Position numbers and translations under genes: made by a program. A DNA stretch of 64,000 bases from Pseudomonas sp. F(2018). GTDB taxonomy: Bacteria; Pseudomonadota; Gammaproteobacteria; Pseudomonadales; Pseudomonadaceae. The DNA lies in NCBI RefSeq assembly GCF_005508865.1, contig NZ_SCOM01000001.1:1302001-1366000 (forward strand), given 5' to 3'. Below are positions 18,238-27,007 of the stretch, one piece after another. Each line of letters starts with the position of its first letter. Within the stretch, counting starts at the first letter, position 1. The notes under the pieces are model-generated. The model was not told the DNA's origin and ran no database searches. It saw only the letters and a list, made by a program, of their open reading frames with translations.

Positions 18238-19068
18238 ATGCAGCACCCCGCCGAACACTCGCCGCTGGGCAAGTCCAGCGAATACGTTTCCCAGTACGCT
18301 CCCGAGCTGCTGTTCCCCATCTCCCGCACCACCAAGTGGGCCGAACTGGGGCTGACGGCCAGCACCTTGCCCTACCAAGGCGTGGACTTCTGGAACTGCT
18401 ACGAGCTGTCCTGGCTGACCCCTTCCGGCAAGCCGGTGGTGGCCATCGGCGAGTTCGCCATTCCGGCCGATTCGCCGAACATCATCGAGTCCAAGTCGTT
18501 CAAGCTCTACCTCAACTCGCTTAACCAGACCGCCTACGCCGACCGCGCCGAGGTCGAGGCGGTGCTGGCGCGCGACCTGTCGGCCTGCGCCAGCGCGCCG
18601 GTAGTGGTGCGCGTGCGCGGCCTGGACGAGGTGGCCGCCGAGGGCATGGCCGTGCTGGCGGGGCGCTGCGTCGACGATCTGGAAGTCAGTGTCAGCGACT
18701 ATGCCCATCCGCGCCCGGAGCTGCTGCGTTGCGACGTCGATGAGGCGGTGGAGGAAACCCTGTACAGCCATCTGCTCAAGTCCAACTGCCCGGTCACCGG
18801 TCAGCCGGACTGGGGCACCCTGGTGGTCGAGTACAGTGGCCCGCGTCTGGATGCGGCCAGCCTGCTGGCCTACGTGGTGAGCTTTCGCCAGCATCAGGAC
18901 TTCCACGAGCAGTGCGTGGAGCGGGTGTTCCTCGACCTGCAGCGCCTGCTCAAGCCGGCGAAGCTGACCGTCCATGCCCGCTATGTGCGCCGCGGCGGGC
19001 TGGATATCAACCCCTACCGCAGCACCGGGCCGGTCAGCCCGGACAATCGCCGACTGGTTCGCCAGTAA
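18238..19068 (+). CDS. queF: NADPH-dependent 7-cyano-7-deazaguanine reductase QueF
   Basis: The 276-residue protein reduces preQ0 to preQ1 in queuosine synthesis. It is the long, two-domain QueF type. Visible signatures are the QueF motif [11 protein letters not shown] (about 90) and the catalytic Cys and Asp in [14 protein letters not shown] (about 184-194). A longer frame runs in from 18079 through the inverted repeat, but the ATG at 18238 gives the normal QueF N-terminus. It is followed by a bidirectional terminator. Confidence 0.95.
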   Translation: MQHPAEHSPLGKSSEYVSQYAPELLFPISRTTKWAELGLTASTLPYQGVDFWNCYELSWLTPSGKPVVAIGEFAIPADSPNIIESKSFKLYLNSLNQTAYADRAEVEAVLARDLSACASAPVVVRVRGLDEVAAEGMAVLAGRCVDDLEVSVSDYAHPRPELLRCDVDEAVEETLYSHLLKSNCPVTGQPDWGTLVVEYSGPRLDAASLLAYVVSFRQHQDFHEQCVERVFLDLQRLLKPAKLTVHARYVRRGGLDINPYRSTGPVSPDNRRLVRQ

Positions 19069-19070
19069 CG

Positions 19071-19098
19071 AAAAAGCCCGCGTAATGCGGGCTTTTTT
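19071..19098. terminator. bidirectional terminator between queF and the DUF4404 gene
   Basis: A GCCCGC/GCGGGC stem with a 5-nt loop has A5 on one side and T6 on the other. It serves both convergent genes. Confidence 0.9.
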
Positions 19099-19110
19099 CA
19101 TTCTGCGGGG

Positions 19111-19374
19111 CTAGATGCCCATATTGGCCAGGCTCTGCAGGATATTGCGCAGGGTGCCGGTGAGGGTCGGGTGCTGGCTCTCGAAGCGCTCCACCGCCAG
19201 GTTGACGCCGTCCACCAGGGTGGCGTCGGGGTCGCTGGCCAGTTCCTGGGCCAGTTTCAGGTCGATCTCCTGCATCAGTTCGAGCAGCGCGGCGCGGTCA
19301 TCCGCGTCCAGCGGGCCCTCGATGGCAAGTTCCTCGCGCAGTTGCTGGAAGTGTTGCTGCAGGCGTACGGACAT
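19111..19374 (-). CDS. DUF4404 family small helical protein
   Basis: The 87-residue acidic protein is mostly helical (LQQHFQQLREELAIEGPLDADDRAALLELMQEIDLKL) and ends in an HPTLTGTLRNILQSLANMGI amphipathic segment. I recognise the DUF4404 pattern; its function is unknown. A GGAG-type site lies shortly before the ATG at 19374. The gene stands alone between terminators. Confidence 0.8.
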   Translation of the reverse strand: MSVRLQQHFQQLREELAIEGPLDADDRAALLELMQEIDLKLAQELASDPDATLVDGVNLAVERFESQHPTLTGTLRNILQSLANMGI

Positions 19375-19494
19375 GGTCGTCTCCTTCTTGGCTACCGCAG
19401 AGTTGACCCGAGCAGGGCGCCCGGGTTCGCTCCCTCTAGCTGAAGGTTAATCCAGGCCGCCGCGCCCTGCCTGATCCAGGGCAAGTTTTGGGTG

Positions 19495-20145
19495 TCAGGG
19501 TTTTTCGCCCTTGCTGCGGCGCACGGCCAGGTCGCGCAGGCAGGCCGGCAGCTCGCCGGGGTGGTCGATCACCGAATGGGCTCCAAGGCGATAGAGCTCC
19601 AGGGTGGCCTGGGCACGCAGCTTCTCGCGCTCGATGGCGGACAGCGCCTGCCAGTCGCCCAGGGCCAGGCCGCACAGCGAGCCGCAGGTGGCCAGGCCGA
19701 TGCACCACAGCCCGGCGTTCAGCCCGGCCTGCAACAGGCGCGGCTCGCTGGCGATCAGCACGCAGCCGTCCAGGCGTTCCACCCGCAGCTGGCCGAGCGC
19801 CTGCCAGATGGCGTCCGGCGCCGGCCAGGGGCGCGCATTGCCGGTATCGGCGACGGGTATCGTCGGGGGCAGGGCGCCGGCCAGCTGGCGAGTCACCTCG
19901 GCGGGCAGCTCGTCCAGCCAGGCATGCGCCACGCGTTGGTTGTGCAGGCGCTGCAGCAGCTCGGTCACGCCCGGCAAGGCTTCCGCGCGCTCGGCGGCGC
20001 TGGCTAGCAGGGCGGGCAGCAGTCCGGGATCCTGTGGGTCGGCGATGCCGCTGTGTTGCAGGGCGATCGGTAGGGTACGGGCGCCGTGGTCGACCAGGCA
20101 GCCGGTCAGGCCGAAGAGCAGGGCGGTGAACTGTGGCTCAGGCAT
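19495..20145 (-). CDS. degenerate HAD-superfamily (phosphonatase-like) protein
   Basis: The 216-residue protein follows a HAD phosphatase fold of the phosphonatase type but lacks the catalytic core. The place of the hallmark DxDGT is FGLTGCLVD, so the nucleophilic Asp is Gly and the second Asp is Thr. Motif II-like CVLIASEP and motif IV-like GAHSVIDHPGELP remain in position. It is probably not a phosphatase, and may instead bind a ligand or protein. A short charged tail (VRRSKGEKP) ends the protein. The gene lies between a non-coding gap and the thioesterase gene on the same strand. Confidence 0.75.
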   Translation of the reverse strand: MPEPQFTALLFGLTGCLVDHGARTLPIALQHSGIADPQDPGLLPALLASAAERAEALPGVTELLQRLHNQRVAHAWLDELPAEVTRQLAGALPPTIPVADTGNARPWPAPDAIWQALGQLRVERLDGCVLIASEPRLLQAGLNAGLWCIGLATCGSLCGLALGDWQALSAIEREKLRAQATLELYRLGAHSVIDHPGELPACLRDLAVRRSKGEKP

Positions 20146-20209
20146 GGAGACTCGCTTCCCTACGGATTCGGGGCAGGGTAGCGAGCGCCTGTGACGTTCC
20201 GGTGACGGC

Positions 20210-20617
20210 TTATGCGCCCATTACCTGGCGTACGTCGTCCGGCACGGCGACCGAGGTATTGCTGCCGTGGTCGATCCACACCAGCTTGCAGTAGCCCTCG
20301 CCATAGCAGGTGTGCGGGTCTTCCAGGGTGCTCAGGCGGTGTTCCACCACCAGGCTGCTGCGCCCCACGGCGCCGGCGTACAGCTCGACCACCAGGGTGG
20401 CCGGGTGCACCACCGGTTTCAGGTAGGTGTGCAGGGTCTGCAGCACCACCGGGCCCTGCGGGGCGTGGTCGATGTCGATGCCGACGCTGGCGAACCAATC
20501 CACCCGTGCTTCCTGGACGTATTCCAGGTAGACGGTGTTGTTGACGTGGCCGTAGTTGTCCATGTCGCCCCAGCGCACGGGGATATGAGCGGTATGGAGG
20601 AGGCGTTTATCCGACAT
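20210..20617 (-). CDS. hotdog-fold acyl-CoA thioesterase (4HBT family)
   Basis: The 135-residue protein has the 4-hydroxybenzoyl-CoA thioesterase signature VRWGDMDNYGHVNNTVYLEYVQEAR near the N-terminus, including the catalytic Asp and the HVNN segment. A single hotdog domain follows. It hydrolyses acyl-CoA thioesters in the cytoplasm; chain preference is unknown. The open frame extends far upstream into the region antisense to mlaA, but MSDKRLL at 20617 puts the signature at the usual distance. No strong ribosome binding site is seen. Confidence 0.88.
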   Translation of the reverse strand: MSDKRLLHTAHIPVRWGDMDNYGHVNNTVYLEYVQEARVDWFASVGIDIDHAPQGPVVLQTLHTYLKPVVHPATLVVELYAGAVGRSSLVVEHRLSTLEDPHTCYGEGYCKLVWIDHGSNTSVAVPDDVRQVMGA

Positions 20618-20734
20618 GCTGGAGTCCGCTATGCTGCTGCCATACGAGGCGGCGATGTTTATACTGCGCGGCCTAAACGAATTCTCGGTCGGCCGCGGGG
20701 CCGCCACACTACTGATGCGATGAGGAGACTGCAA

Positions 20735-21430
20735 ATGCGAATGATCGAGTGGCTCGATCGCCTTAGCCGCCTGTGCGCTTGCGCCGCGCTGGCCGTACTG
20801 CCGCTGGCGGCGCAGGCCGCGGAGGAGGATCCCTGGGAAGGCTTCAATCGCCCGATCTTCCGTTTCAACGATACTCTCGACACCTATGCGCTGAAGCCCG
20901 TCGCCAAGGGCTATCAGGCGGTGACCCCGCAGTTCTTCGAGGACGGCGTGCACAACGTGTTCCGCAATATCGGCGACGTCGGCAACCTGGCCAACGACCT
21001 GCTGCAGGGCAAGGTGCATGACGCCGGTGTCGATGGCAGCCGCCTGATCTTCAACACCACCTTCGGCCTGCTCGGCTTCTTCGACGTGGCCAGCGAGATG
21101 GGCCTGCAACGCAACGACGAGGACTTCGGCCAGACCCTCGGCGCCTGGGGCCTGGGCAGCGGCCCGTACCTGGTGCTGCCGCTGCTCGGCCCGAGCACCG
21201 TGCGTGACGCCGGCGCCAAGATCCCGGACGGCTACCTCGGCCCGTACCCCTACATCGACCACGTGCCGACCCGCAACGTCACCCGTGCGGTCAATGTGAT
21301 CGACACCCGTGCCAGCCTGCTGTCGGCGGAGAAGATGGTCACCGGCGACAAGTACATCTTCATCCGCAACGCCTACCTGCAGAACCGCGAGTTCCGCGTC
21401 AAGGACGGCGAGGTGGTGGACGACTTCTGA
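20735..21430 (+). CDS. mlaA: MlaA/VacJ outer-membrane lipid asymmetry protein
   Basis: The 231-residue protein matches MlaA: the WEGFNRPIFRFNDTLD opening, GNLANDLLQGK, NTTFGLLGFFDVA, then the DFGQTLGAWGLGSGPYLVLPLLGPS core. MlaA removes surface-exposed phospholipid from the outer leaflet and passes it to MlaC. GAGGAG lies 7 nt before the ATG at 20735. In E. coli MlaA is a lipoprotein. Here the signal ends AAQAAEED with no Cys in lipobox position, so it appears to be cut by signal peptidase I. A terminator follows. Confidence 0.92.
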   Translation: MRMIEWLDRLSRLCACAALAVLPLAAQAAEEDPWEGFNRPIFRFNDTLDTYALKPVAKGYQAVTPQFFEDGVHNVFRNIGDVGNLANDLLQGKVHDAGVDGSRLIFNTTFGLLGFFDVASEMGLQRNDEDFGQTLGAWGLGSGPYLVLPLLGPSTVRDAGAKIPDGYLGPYPYIDHVPTRNVTRAVNVIDTRASLLSAEKMVTGDKYIFIRNAYLQNREFRVKDGEVVDDF

Positions 21431-21446
21431 GTCGCCTCACGCCATG

Positions 21447-21475
21447 AAAAAAGGCGGCCCCTGGGCCGCCTTTTT
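21447..21475. terminator. bidirectional terminator between mlaA and the PilZ gene
   Basis: An 8-bp GGCGGCCC/GGGCCGCC stem with a 2-nt loop is flanked by A and T runs between two convergent genes. Confidence 0.9.
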
Positions 21476-21492
21476 CGTTTCCGTCACCGGAC

Positions 21493-21792
21493 TCAGCTCA
21501 TCGACAGGATGGCCAACCCGATGGAGGTTCGACCGTTTTCCAGTGGAATGATGCGCACCACTTCGGTCTGGGCCTCCAGGCCCTTGAGTTCGCTGTGATC
21601 GGAAGGAATGTGGACTTTCACCTGGTCACCCATGGCGACCTGGCAGTCGGCCTCTACCTGCATGCCGGTGCTGGACAGGTCGAGGCATTGGGCCGGAATT
21701 TCTTTGCCGGCGTGGTGAAGGATGACCGGGGTTTCCAGTCGCATGCGGATGAAGTCACGTTTCTCGCTGTAGGCACGATCGTTCTGGCTCAT
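21493..21792 (-). CDS. PilZ-domain (c-di-GMP binding) protein
   Basis: The 99-residue single-domain protein has both PilZ ligand motifs: an RxxxR-like EKRDFIRMRL near residue 14 and DLSSTGMQV (D/NxSxxG) near residue 39. It is predicted to bind cyclic di-GMP. It is divergent from the response-regulator gene at 22008 with a gap of about 215 nt. A longer frame reaches 21975, but MSQNDRAYSEKRDF at 21792 is the natural start. Confidence 0.88.
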   Translation of the reverse strand: MSQNDRAYSEKRDFIRMRLETPVILHHAGKEIPAQCLDLSSTGMQVEADCQVAMGDQVKVHIPSDHSELKGLEAQTEVVRIIPLENGRTSIGLAILSMS

Positions 21793-22007
21793 GGACCCTA
21801 TCCTCTTGTTGTAAAGGCGCTCCCCGAGGGTCTTATAACCCCCGTCGATTTGAGGTGTAAAGGCACCCGGCGACAATCGGCAGGCTGCTTGAATCGCCTG
21901 GCGGATGGGAGTACCGTCTGCGCCTTGAATCGTCCGAGTACAGGTGTTTTGCCTGGTTCCGGACGCCAAATTCAATTTCTCTCCGGCGTCGTTTGCCTGG
22001 ATGGCCC

Positions 22008-23192
22008 ATGCATAAACCCAGCGCCAAGCTGCTGATTATCGATGATGACGAGGTGGTGCGAGCGAGTCTCGCGGCCTACCTCGACGACAGCGGTTTCCAG
22101 GTCCTGCAGGCCGGAAACGGGCTGCAAGGGCTGGAAGTGTTCGAGCGCGAACAGCCCGACGTGATCATCTGCGACCTGCGCATGCCGCAGATCGACGGCC
22201 TCGAGCTGATTCGCCGGATCAATGTGATCAACAGCGAAGTTCCGGTCATCGTGGTGTCCGGTGCCGGGGTGATGAGCGATGCGGTCGAGGCCCTGCGCCT
22301 GGGCGCCGCCGATTACCTGATCAAGCCGCTGGAAGACCTGGCCGTACTCGAGCATTCGATTCGCCGCGCCCTGGACCGCTCTCAGCTGCGCCTGGAGAAC
22401 CAGCGCTACCGCGAGAAGCTGGAAGCCGCCAACCGCGAGCTGCAGGCCAGTCTGCACCTGCTGCAGGAAGACCAGAACGCCGGGCGCCAGGTGCAGATGA
22501 ACATGCTGCCGGTGACGCCCTGGCAGGTGGATGGCCTGGAGTTCTCCCACCAGATCATCCCGTCGCTGTATCTGTCTGGCGATTTTGTCGACTACTTCCG
22601 GGTGGACGAGCGCCGCGTCGCCTTCTATCTGGCCGATGTCTCCGGCCACGGCGCATCCTCGGCCTTCGTCACCGTGCTGCTCAAGTTCATGACCACGCGC
22701 CTGCTCTACGAGTGGCGGCGCAATGGCATCCTCCCCGAGTTCAAGCCCTCCGATGTGCTGGGGCATATCAACCGCGGCCTGATCAATTGCAAGCTGGGCA
22801 AGCACGTGACCATGCTCGGCGGCGTGATCGACGAGGAAAGCGGCACGCTGACCTACAGCATTGGCGGCCATTTGCCCCTGCCGGTGTTGTACAGCGAAGG
22901 CCAGGCGAGCTACCTGGAAGGCCGCGGCCTGCCGGTGGGGTTGTTCGAGGAAGCCACCTACAGCGATCTGGTCATGCAGCTGCCGCAGTCCTTCAGTCTG
23001 AGTCTGATGTCCGACGGTATTCTGGACCTTTTGCCCGGCGACACGCTCAAAGACAAGGAAGCCGCGCTGCCCAGACTGATCAGCGAGGCTGGAGGCACTC
23101 TCGACGGGTTGCGCCAGGTGTTCGGGCTGGCCAATCTGCGTGATATGCCGGATGATATTGCCTTGCTGGTGTTGAGCAGGAACCTTGCATGA
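22008..23192 (+). CDS. RssB-like response regulator with PP2C phosphatase domain
   Basis: The 394-residue protein has a receiver domain (LLIIDDDEVV, phospho-Asp in VIICDLRMPQIDG, switch Thr/Ser in VIVVSGAG, Lys in YLIKPL). A helical linker (about 125-165) follows, then a PP2C/SpoIIE-type phosphatase (QVQMNMLP, ADVSGHGASSAF, SDGILDLL, DDIALLVL). This is the Pseudomonas RssB type. Its phosphatase probably acts on the STAS protein encoded next (ATGA overlap at 23189). An in-frame TTG at 21993 is an alternative start. Confidence 0.9.
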   Translation: MHKPSAKLLIIDDDEVVRASLAAYLDDSGFQVLQAGNGLQGLEVFEREQPDVIICDLRMPQIDGLELIRRINVINSEVPVIVVSGAGVMSDAVEALRLGAADYLIKPLEDLAVLEHSIRRALDRSQLRLENQRYREKLEAANRELQASLHLLQEDQNAGRQVQMNMLPVTPWQVDGLEFSHQIIPSLYLSGDFVDYFRVDERRVAFYLADVSGHGASSAFVTVLLKFMTTRLLYEWRRNGILPEFKPSDVLGHINRGLINCKLGKHVTMLGGVIDEESGTLTYSIGGHLPLPVLYSEGQASYLEGRGLPVGLFEEATYSDLVMQLPQSFSLSLMSDGILDLLPGDTLKDKEAALPRLISEAGGTLDGLRQVFGLANLRDMPDDIALLVLSRNLA

Positions 23193-23683
23193 ATCCTGGG
23201 AATAGCCCCGGTAGGATCCAGTTCGCCGAGCAGGACGGTACCTTCGTCCTGAAGTTTGTCGGTGAAGTCCGCCTGACCTTGTGTTCGGCGCTGGATGCAA
23301 CGATCGAGAAAATCTTCACGGCGTTGAATTTTTCGGCGATCGTCATTGATCTGACGGAAACCCGCAGTATCGATAGCACCACCCTTGGCCTGCTGGCCAA
23401 GCTCTCCATCCTGTCCCGGCAAAAGATCGGCCTGCTGCCCACCGTGGTCACTACCCACGAGGACATCACGCGCCTGCTGCAGTCGATGGGCTTCGATCAG
23501 GTGTTCAATATCGTCGACCGCCCGATTCCGTGCCCGGAGTGCCTGAGCGACCTGCCTTCGCAGGACCAGTCGGAAGAGGTGGTGAAGGCCAAGGTGCTGG
23601 AAGCGCACCGTATCCTCATGGGGCTCAACGACTCCAACCGCGAGGCCTTCCATGATCTGGTGAATGCGCTGGAACGCAGCTGA
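23189..23683 (+). CDS. STAS-domain anti-sigma factor antagonist
   Basis: The 164-residue protein has a STAS fold (about residues 10-110) with the phosphorylatable Ser/Thr segment ETRSIDSTTLGLLAKL. A PCPECL segment and a helical C-terminal extension follow. It is coupled to the RssB-like phosphatase gene. Together they look like a partner-switching module in which the PP2C domain dephosphorylates the antagonist to release a sigma factor or other target. Confidence 0.9.
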   Translation: MNPGNSPGRIQFAEQDGTFVLKFVGEVRLTLCSALDATIEKIFTALNFSAIVIDLTETRSIDSTTLGLLAKLSILSRQKIGLLPTVVTTHEDITRLLQSMGFDQVFNIVDRPIPCPECLSDLPSQDQSEEVVKAKVLEAHRILMGLNDSNREAFHDLVNALERS

Positions 23684-23700
23684 GCATTCACTGAGGCATA

Positions 23701-23735
23701 AAAAAGGGCGATATCCGCAGGGAGATCGCCCTTTT
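23701..23735. terminator. bidirectional terminator between the STAS gene and tal
   Basis: A 12-bp stem (AAAAAGGGCGAT/ATCGCCCTTTTT) with an 11-nt loop lies between two convergent genes. Confidence 0.9.
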
Positions 23736-23750
23736 TCGTTGTCGCCCGGA

Positions 23751-24674
23751 TCAGCGCCGCGCGGAGAGCAGTGCTTCCAGCTTTTCCTGATCGCGGGCGA
23801 ACAGGCGGATGCCCTCGGCCAGCTTCTCGGTGGCCATGGCGTCTTCGTTCATGGCCCAGCGGAAGCCCTTCTCGTCCAGCGGCTGGCGTGCCTCGCCGGA
23901 ACCTGCGGTGAGGATGCGCGGCAGCTCGCCCTGGTCGTCGGCCAGCTGCTGCAGCAGCTCCGGACTGATGGTCAGGCGGTCGCAGCCGGCCAACTGCTCG
24001 ATCTGCCCCAGGTTGCGGAAGCTGGCGCCCATCACCACGGTCGGATAGCCGTTGGCCTTGTAGTACTGGTAGATGCGCGAGACGGACTTCACGCCCGGGT
24101 CCTCGGCGCCGACGAAGTCGCGGCCCTCGGCCTTCTTGTACCAGTCGTAGATGCGGCCGACGAAGGGCGAGATGAGGAACACGCCGGCATCGGCGCAGGC
24201 CACGGCCTGGGCGAAGGAGAACAGCAGGGTCAGGTTGGTCTGGATGCCGGCCTTTTCCAGTTGTTCCGCGGCGCGGATGCCTTCCCAGGTCGAAGCGATC
24301 TTGATCAGCACGCGCTCGCGACCGACGCCGGCCTGGTCATACAGGCCGATGATGCGCTCGGCGCGGCGCAGGGTGGCCTGGGTGTCGAAGGACAGGCGCG
24401 CGTCCACCTCGGTGGAGATGCGCCCCGGAATCACCTTGAGGATCTCCTGGCCGACAGCCACGCCGAAGCGATCGCAGGCCAGGCCAAGATCGCCGGCGCA
24501 ACCGCCGACCGCCTGGTCCAGCAGCTCGGTGTAGCGGGGCAGGGCGGCGGCCTTGAGCAATAGCGAAGGGTTGGTGGTGGCATCGACCGGTTTGAGGCGG
24601 CTGATGGCGTCGAGGTCGCCGGTGTCGGCGACCACGGTGGTGAACTGCTTGAGTTGGTCCAGCTTGGAGGTCAT
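23751..24674 (-). CDS. tal: transaldolase
   Basis: The 307-residue protein is a classical TalB-type transaldolase of the pentose phosphate pathway. It moves a dihydroxyacetone unit between sugar phosphates through a Schiff base. The active-site Lys is in [20 protein letters not shown] (about residue 125), with conserved [12 protein letters not shown] near residue 30 and [18 protein letters not shown] near residue 150. It is a monocistronic gene convergent with the STAS gene. Confidence 0.95.
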   Translation of the reverse strand: MTSKLDQLKQFTTVVADTGDLDAISRLKPVDATTNPSLLLKAAALPRYTELLDQAVGGCAGDLGLACDRFGVAVGQEILKVIPGRISTEVDARLSFDTQATLRRAERIIGLYDQAGVGRERVLIKIASTWEGIRAAEQLEKAGIQTNLTLLFSFAQAVACADAGVFLISPFVGRIYDWYKKAEGRDFVGAEDPGVKSVSRIYQYYKANGYPTVVMGASFRNLGQIEQLAGCDRLTISPELLQQLADDQGELPRILTAGSGEARQPLDEKGFRWAMNEDAMATEKLAEGIRLFARDQEKLEALLSARR

Positions 24675-24749
24675 GACGAGGCCCTGTCGTTACATGACCT
24701 CGACCTTACCCGAGCCGAGCGGGCCGCTTCAACGTCTGGCGCGGGCTTT

Positions 24750-25760
24750 TCAGTGGCCGATGAGCAGTTCTATGGACTGGTCGAGCAGGGCCAGCGGATC
24801 CTGGGTCTTGTGCACGTCCACCGATAGCAGCTGGCGGAAGCGCCGGGCACCGGCAAAGCCTTGCGCCAGGCCCAGCACATGGCGGGTGATGTGATGCATG
24901 GCGCCGCCCTCGGCGATGTGCCGCTCGATGTAGGGGCGCATGCGGGTCAGGGCCTCGGCGCGGCTGATCACCGGCTTGTCCTGGCCGAACAGCAGCTGGT
25001 CGACCTGGGCCAGCAGGTAGGGGTTGTGATAGGCCTCGCGGCCCAGCATCACGCCGTCGAAGGTCTGCAGATGCTGTTGGCACTCTTCGAGCGTCTTGAT
25101 GCCGCCGTTGAGGATGATCTCCAGTTCCGGGAAGTCCCGTTTGAGCTGCGCGGCCACCTCGTAGCGCAGCGGAGGTACCTCGCGATTCTCCTTGGGCGAC
25201 AGGCCTTCGAGGATGGCGATGCGTGCATGCACGGTGAAGCTGGTGCAGCCGGCGTCACGCACCGTGCCGACGAAGTCGCAGAGTTCGGCATAGCTGTCGC
25301 GGCCGTTGATGCCGATGCGATGCTTGACCGTGACCGGAATCTGCACCTGGTCCTGCATGGCCTTGACGCAGTCGGCCACCAGCTGCGGATGGCCCATCAG
25401 GCAGGCGCCGATCATGTTGTTCTGCACCCGGTCGCTGGGGCAGCCGACGTTCAGGTTGACCTCGTCGTAGCCATGCTCCTCGGCCATGCGTGCGCAGGCC
25501 GCTAGGTCGGCCGGATTGCTGCCGCCCAGTTGAAGGGCCAGCGGATGCTCGCAGTCGTCGTAGCGCAGGAAGCGCGCGGCATCGTTGTGCAGCAGGGCTC
25601 CGGTGGTGACCATCTCGGTATACAGCAGGGCCTGGCTGGAGAACTGACGCAGAAAGTAACGACAGTGACGATCCGTCCAGTCCATCATCGGGGCCACGGA
25701 GAAGCGGCGGGACACCGTATGTCGCGTGGTTGCTGGTGTTGATGCTGATTCTATGGGCAT
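24750..25760 (-). CDS. dusA: tRNA-dihydrouridine synthase A, 5' end replaced by prophage
   Basis: The 336-residue flavoenzyme reduces uridines 20/20a in the tRNA D-loop. It shows SVAPMMDWTDRHCRYF, the catalytic Cys in NVGCPSDRVQ and RIGINGRDSYAELCDFV. The first 17 codons (MPIESASTPATTRHTVS) and all upstream signals come from the prophage, because attL (25681-25712) covers the codons for RRFSVAPMMDW. The original start is stranded at 62559-62561. The reading frame is intact, so the enzyme is probably functional in the lysogen. No good Shine-Dalgarno precedes the new ATG, and a GTG a few codons before the att core is an alternative. Confidence 0.93.
   Translation of the reverse strand: MPIESASTPATTRHTVSRRFSVAPMMDWTDRHCRYFLRQFSSQALLYTEMVTTGALLHNDAARFLRYDDCEHPLALQLGGSNPADLAACARMAEEHGYDEVNLNVGCPSDRVQNNMIGACLMGHPQLVADCVKAMQDQVQIPVTVKHRIGINGRDSYAELCDFVGTVRDAGCTSFTVHARIAILEGLSPKENREVPPLRYEVAAQLKRDFPELEIILNGGIKTLEECQQHLQTFDGVMLGREAYHNPYLLAQVDQLLFGQDKPVISRAEALTRMRPYIERHIAEGGAMHHITRHVLGLAQGFAGARRFRQLLSVDVHKTQDPLALLDQSIELLIGH
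25681..25712. repeat. attL core (32-bp direct repeat)
   Basis: The 32 bp beginning TCCATCATCGGGGCC are identical to 62500-62531. The flanking bases differ on both sides (G and C here, A and G at the right). The core encodes part of the DusA N-terminus on the minus strand. Confidence 0.95.
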
Positions 25761-25819
25761 TGCGGTACTTCTGATTTACCGCCGTTTTCCACCGTTTCCG
25801 CTTGTTTTCATCGTGTCGC

Positions 25820-25859
25820 TGGTACATCGTACCAACCCCGATAACTCATGTACCAAATC
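25820..25859. promoter_or_regulatory. candidate left arm-type integrase sites
   Basis: TGGTACA (25820-25826), its inverted partner GTACCAA (25829-25835) and CATGTACCAAATC (25847-25859) are clustered right before int. The last is the exact reverse complement of 62426-62438 at the other prophage end. Paired copies near both att cores are typical of integrase arm sites. Their place at the int start could also give autoregulation. Confidence 0.6.
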
Positions 25860-25860
25860 G

Positions 25861-26997
25861 ATGGCGACAATCAGGAAGCGGAAACGCAAGGACGGCTCGT
25901 TCGGCTATACGGCGCAGATCCGGATCATGCGCGATGGGGCGCAAGTCTATCAGGAAAGCCAGACATTCGACCGGCAGCAGGCGGCCAAGGCCTGGGCCAC
26001 TCGGCGGGAGGCTGAGCTGGCAGAGCCAGGCGCCATCGCCAGAGCCAACCGCCAGGGCGAGCTGCTCGCCGACATCATCGATCGTTACTTGGACGAGTAC
26101 GAACGCATCCGGCCGCTGGGCAAGACCAAGCGGCAATGCCTAGAAGCCATCGGCAAGACCTGGCTCGGCCAGGTGGCCGACCGCGACCTCACCAGCCAGA
26201 AGCTGGTGGAGTTTGCCCAATGGCGCATGGGGTCGGAAGGCGGCGGCATCCAGCCGCAGACGGTTGGCAACGACCTGGCCCACCTGGGCGCGGTGCTTTC
26301 AGTGGCCCGGCCGGCCTGGGGCTACGAGATTGACCCGCATGCCGTTGGCGACGCACGCAAGGTGCTACGCAAGCTCGGTGCCGTCAGCCGCAGCAAAGAG
26401 CGCGACCGGCGGCCGGAGGCCGGGGAACTCGACAGGCTGCTCGAGCACTTCTTCGACATGCTCAAGTGGAAGCCGACGGCCATCCACATGCCCAAGGTCA
26501 TGGCGTTCGCCATCTTCTCGACCCGTCGCCAGGAAGAGATCACCCGCATTCGCTGGGATGACCTCGACACTGCAGGCCAGCGGGTGCTGGTGCGGGACAT
26601 GAAGAACCCCGGCCAGAAGATCGGCAACGACGTGTGGTGCCACCTGCCGGACGAGGCCATGCGGATCATCGAATCGATGCCGCGGACCTGTCCGGAGATT
26701 TTCCCGTACAACGGTGATTCCATCGGCACGGCCTGGCGGAAGGCGTGCAAGTTCCTCGGGATCGAGGATCTTCACTTTCACGACCTGCGGCACGACGGGG
26801 TGAGCCGGTTATTCGAGATGGAGTTGGATATTCCGCGCGTGGCCAGCGTGTCGGGCCACCGGGATTGGAACTCGCTGCGGCGCTATACGCACCTGCGAGG
26901 GAGAGGGGACCCCTATGCGGGGTGGAGTTGGCTGGAGCGGATCGTCTCGGCGCCCGTCGATCTGGGCGCGCGGATAGAGAGGAAGGGGGAGATGTAG
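25861..26997 (+). CDS. int: tyrosine recombinase integrase (dusA-type)
   Basis: The 378-residue integrase (from the ATG at 25861, MATIRKRKRKDGS) has an N-terminal arm-binding/SAM-like part and a C-terminal catalytic domain. Catalytic residues are Arg in FSTRRQEEITRIRW, the HxLRH box FHDLRHDGVS, His in SGHRDW and the nucleophile Tyr in RRYTHLRG. It recombines attP with the dusA site. The frame is open back to 25726, but the chosen start gives the usual N-terminus; no clear ribosome binding site is present. It is adjacent to attL and divergent from dusA. Confidence 0.95.
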   Translation: MATIRKRKRKDGSFGYTAQIRIMRDGAQVYQESQTFDRQQAAKAWATRREAELAEPGAIARANRQGELLADIIDRYLDEYERIRPLGKTKRQCLEAIGKTWLGQVADRDLTSQKLVEFAQWRMGSEGGGIQPQTVGNDLAHLGAVLSVARPAWGYEIDPHAVGDARKVLRKLGAVSRSKERDRRPEAGELDRLLEHFFDMLKWKPTAIHMPKVMAFAIFSTRRQEEITRIRWDDLDTAGQRVLVRDMKNPGQKIGNDVWCHLPDEAMRIIESMPRTCPEIFPYNGDSIGTAWRKACKFLGIEDLHFHDLRHDGVSRLFEMELDIPRVASVSGHRDWNSLRRYTHLRGRGDPYAGWSWLERIVSAPVDLGARIERKGEM

Positions 26998-27007
26998 CAC
27001 CTCCCCA

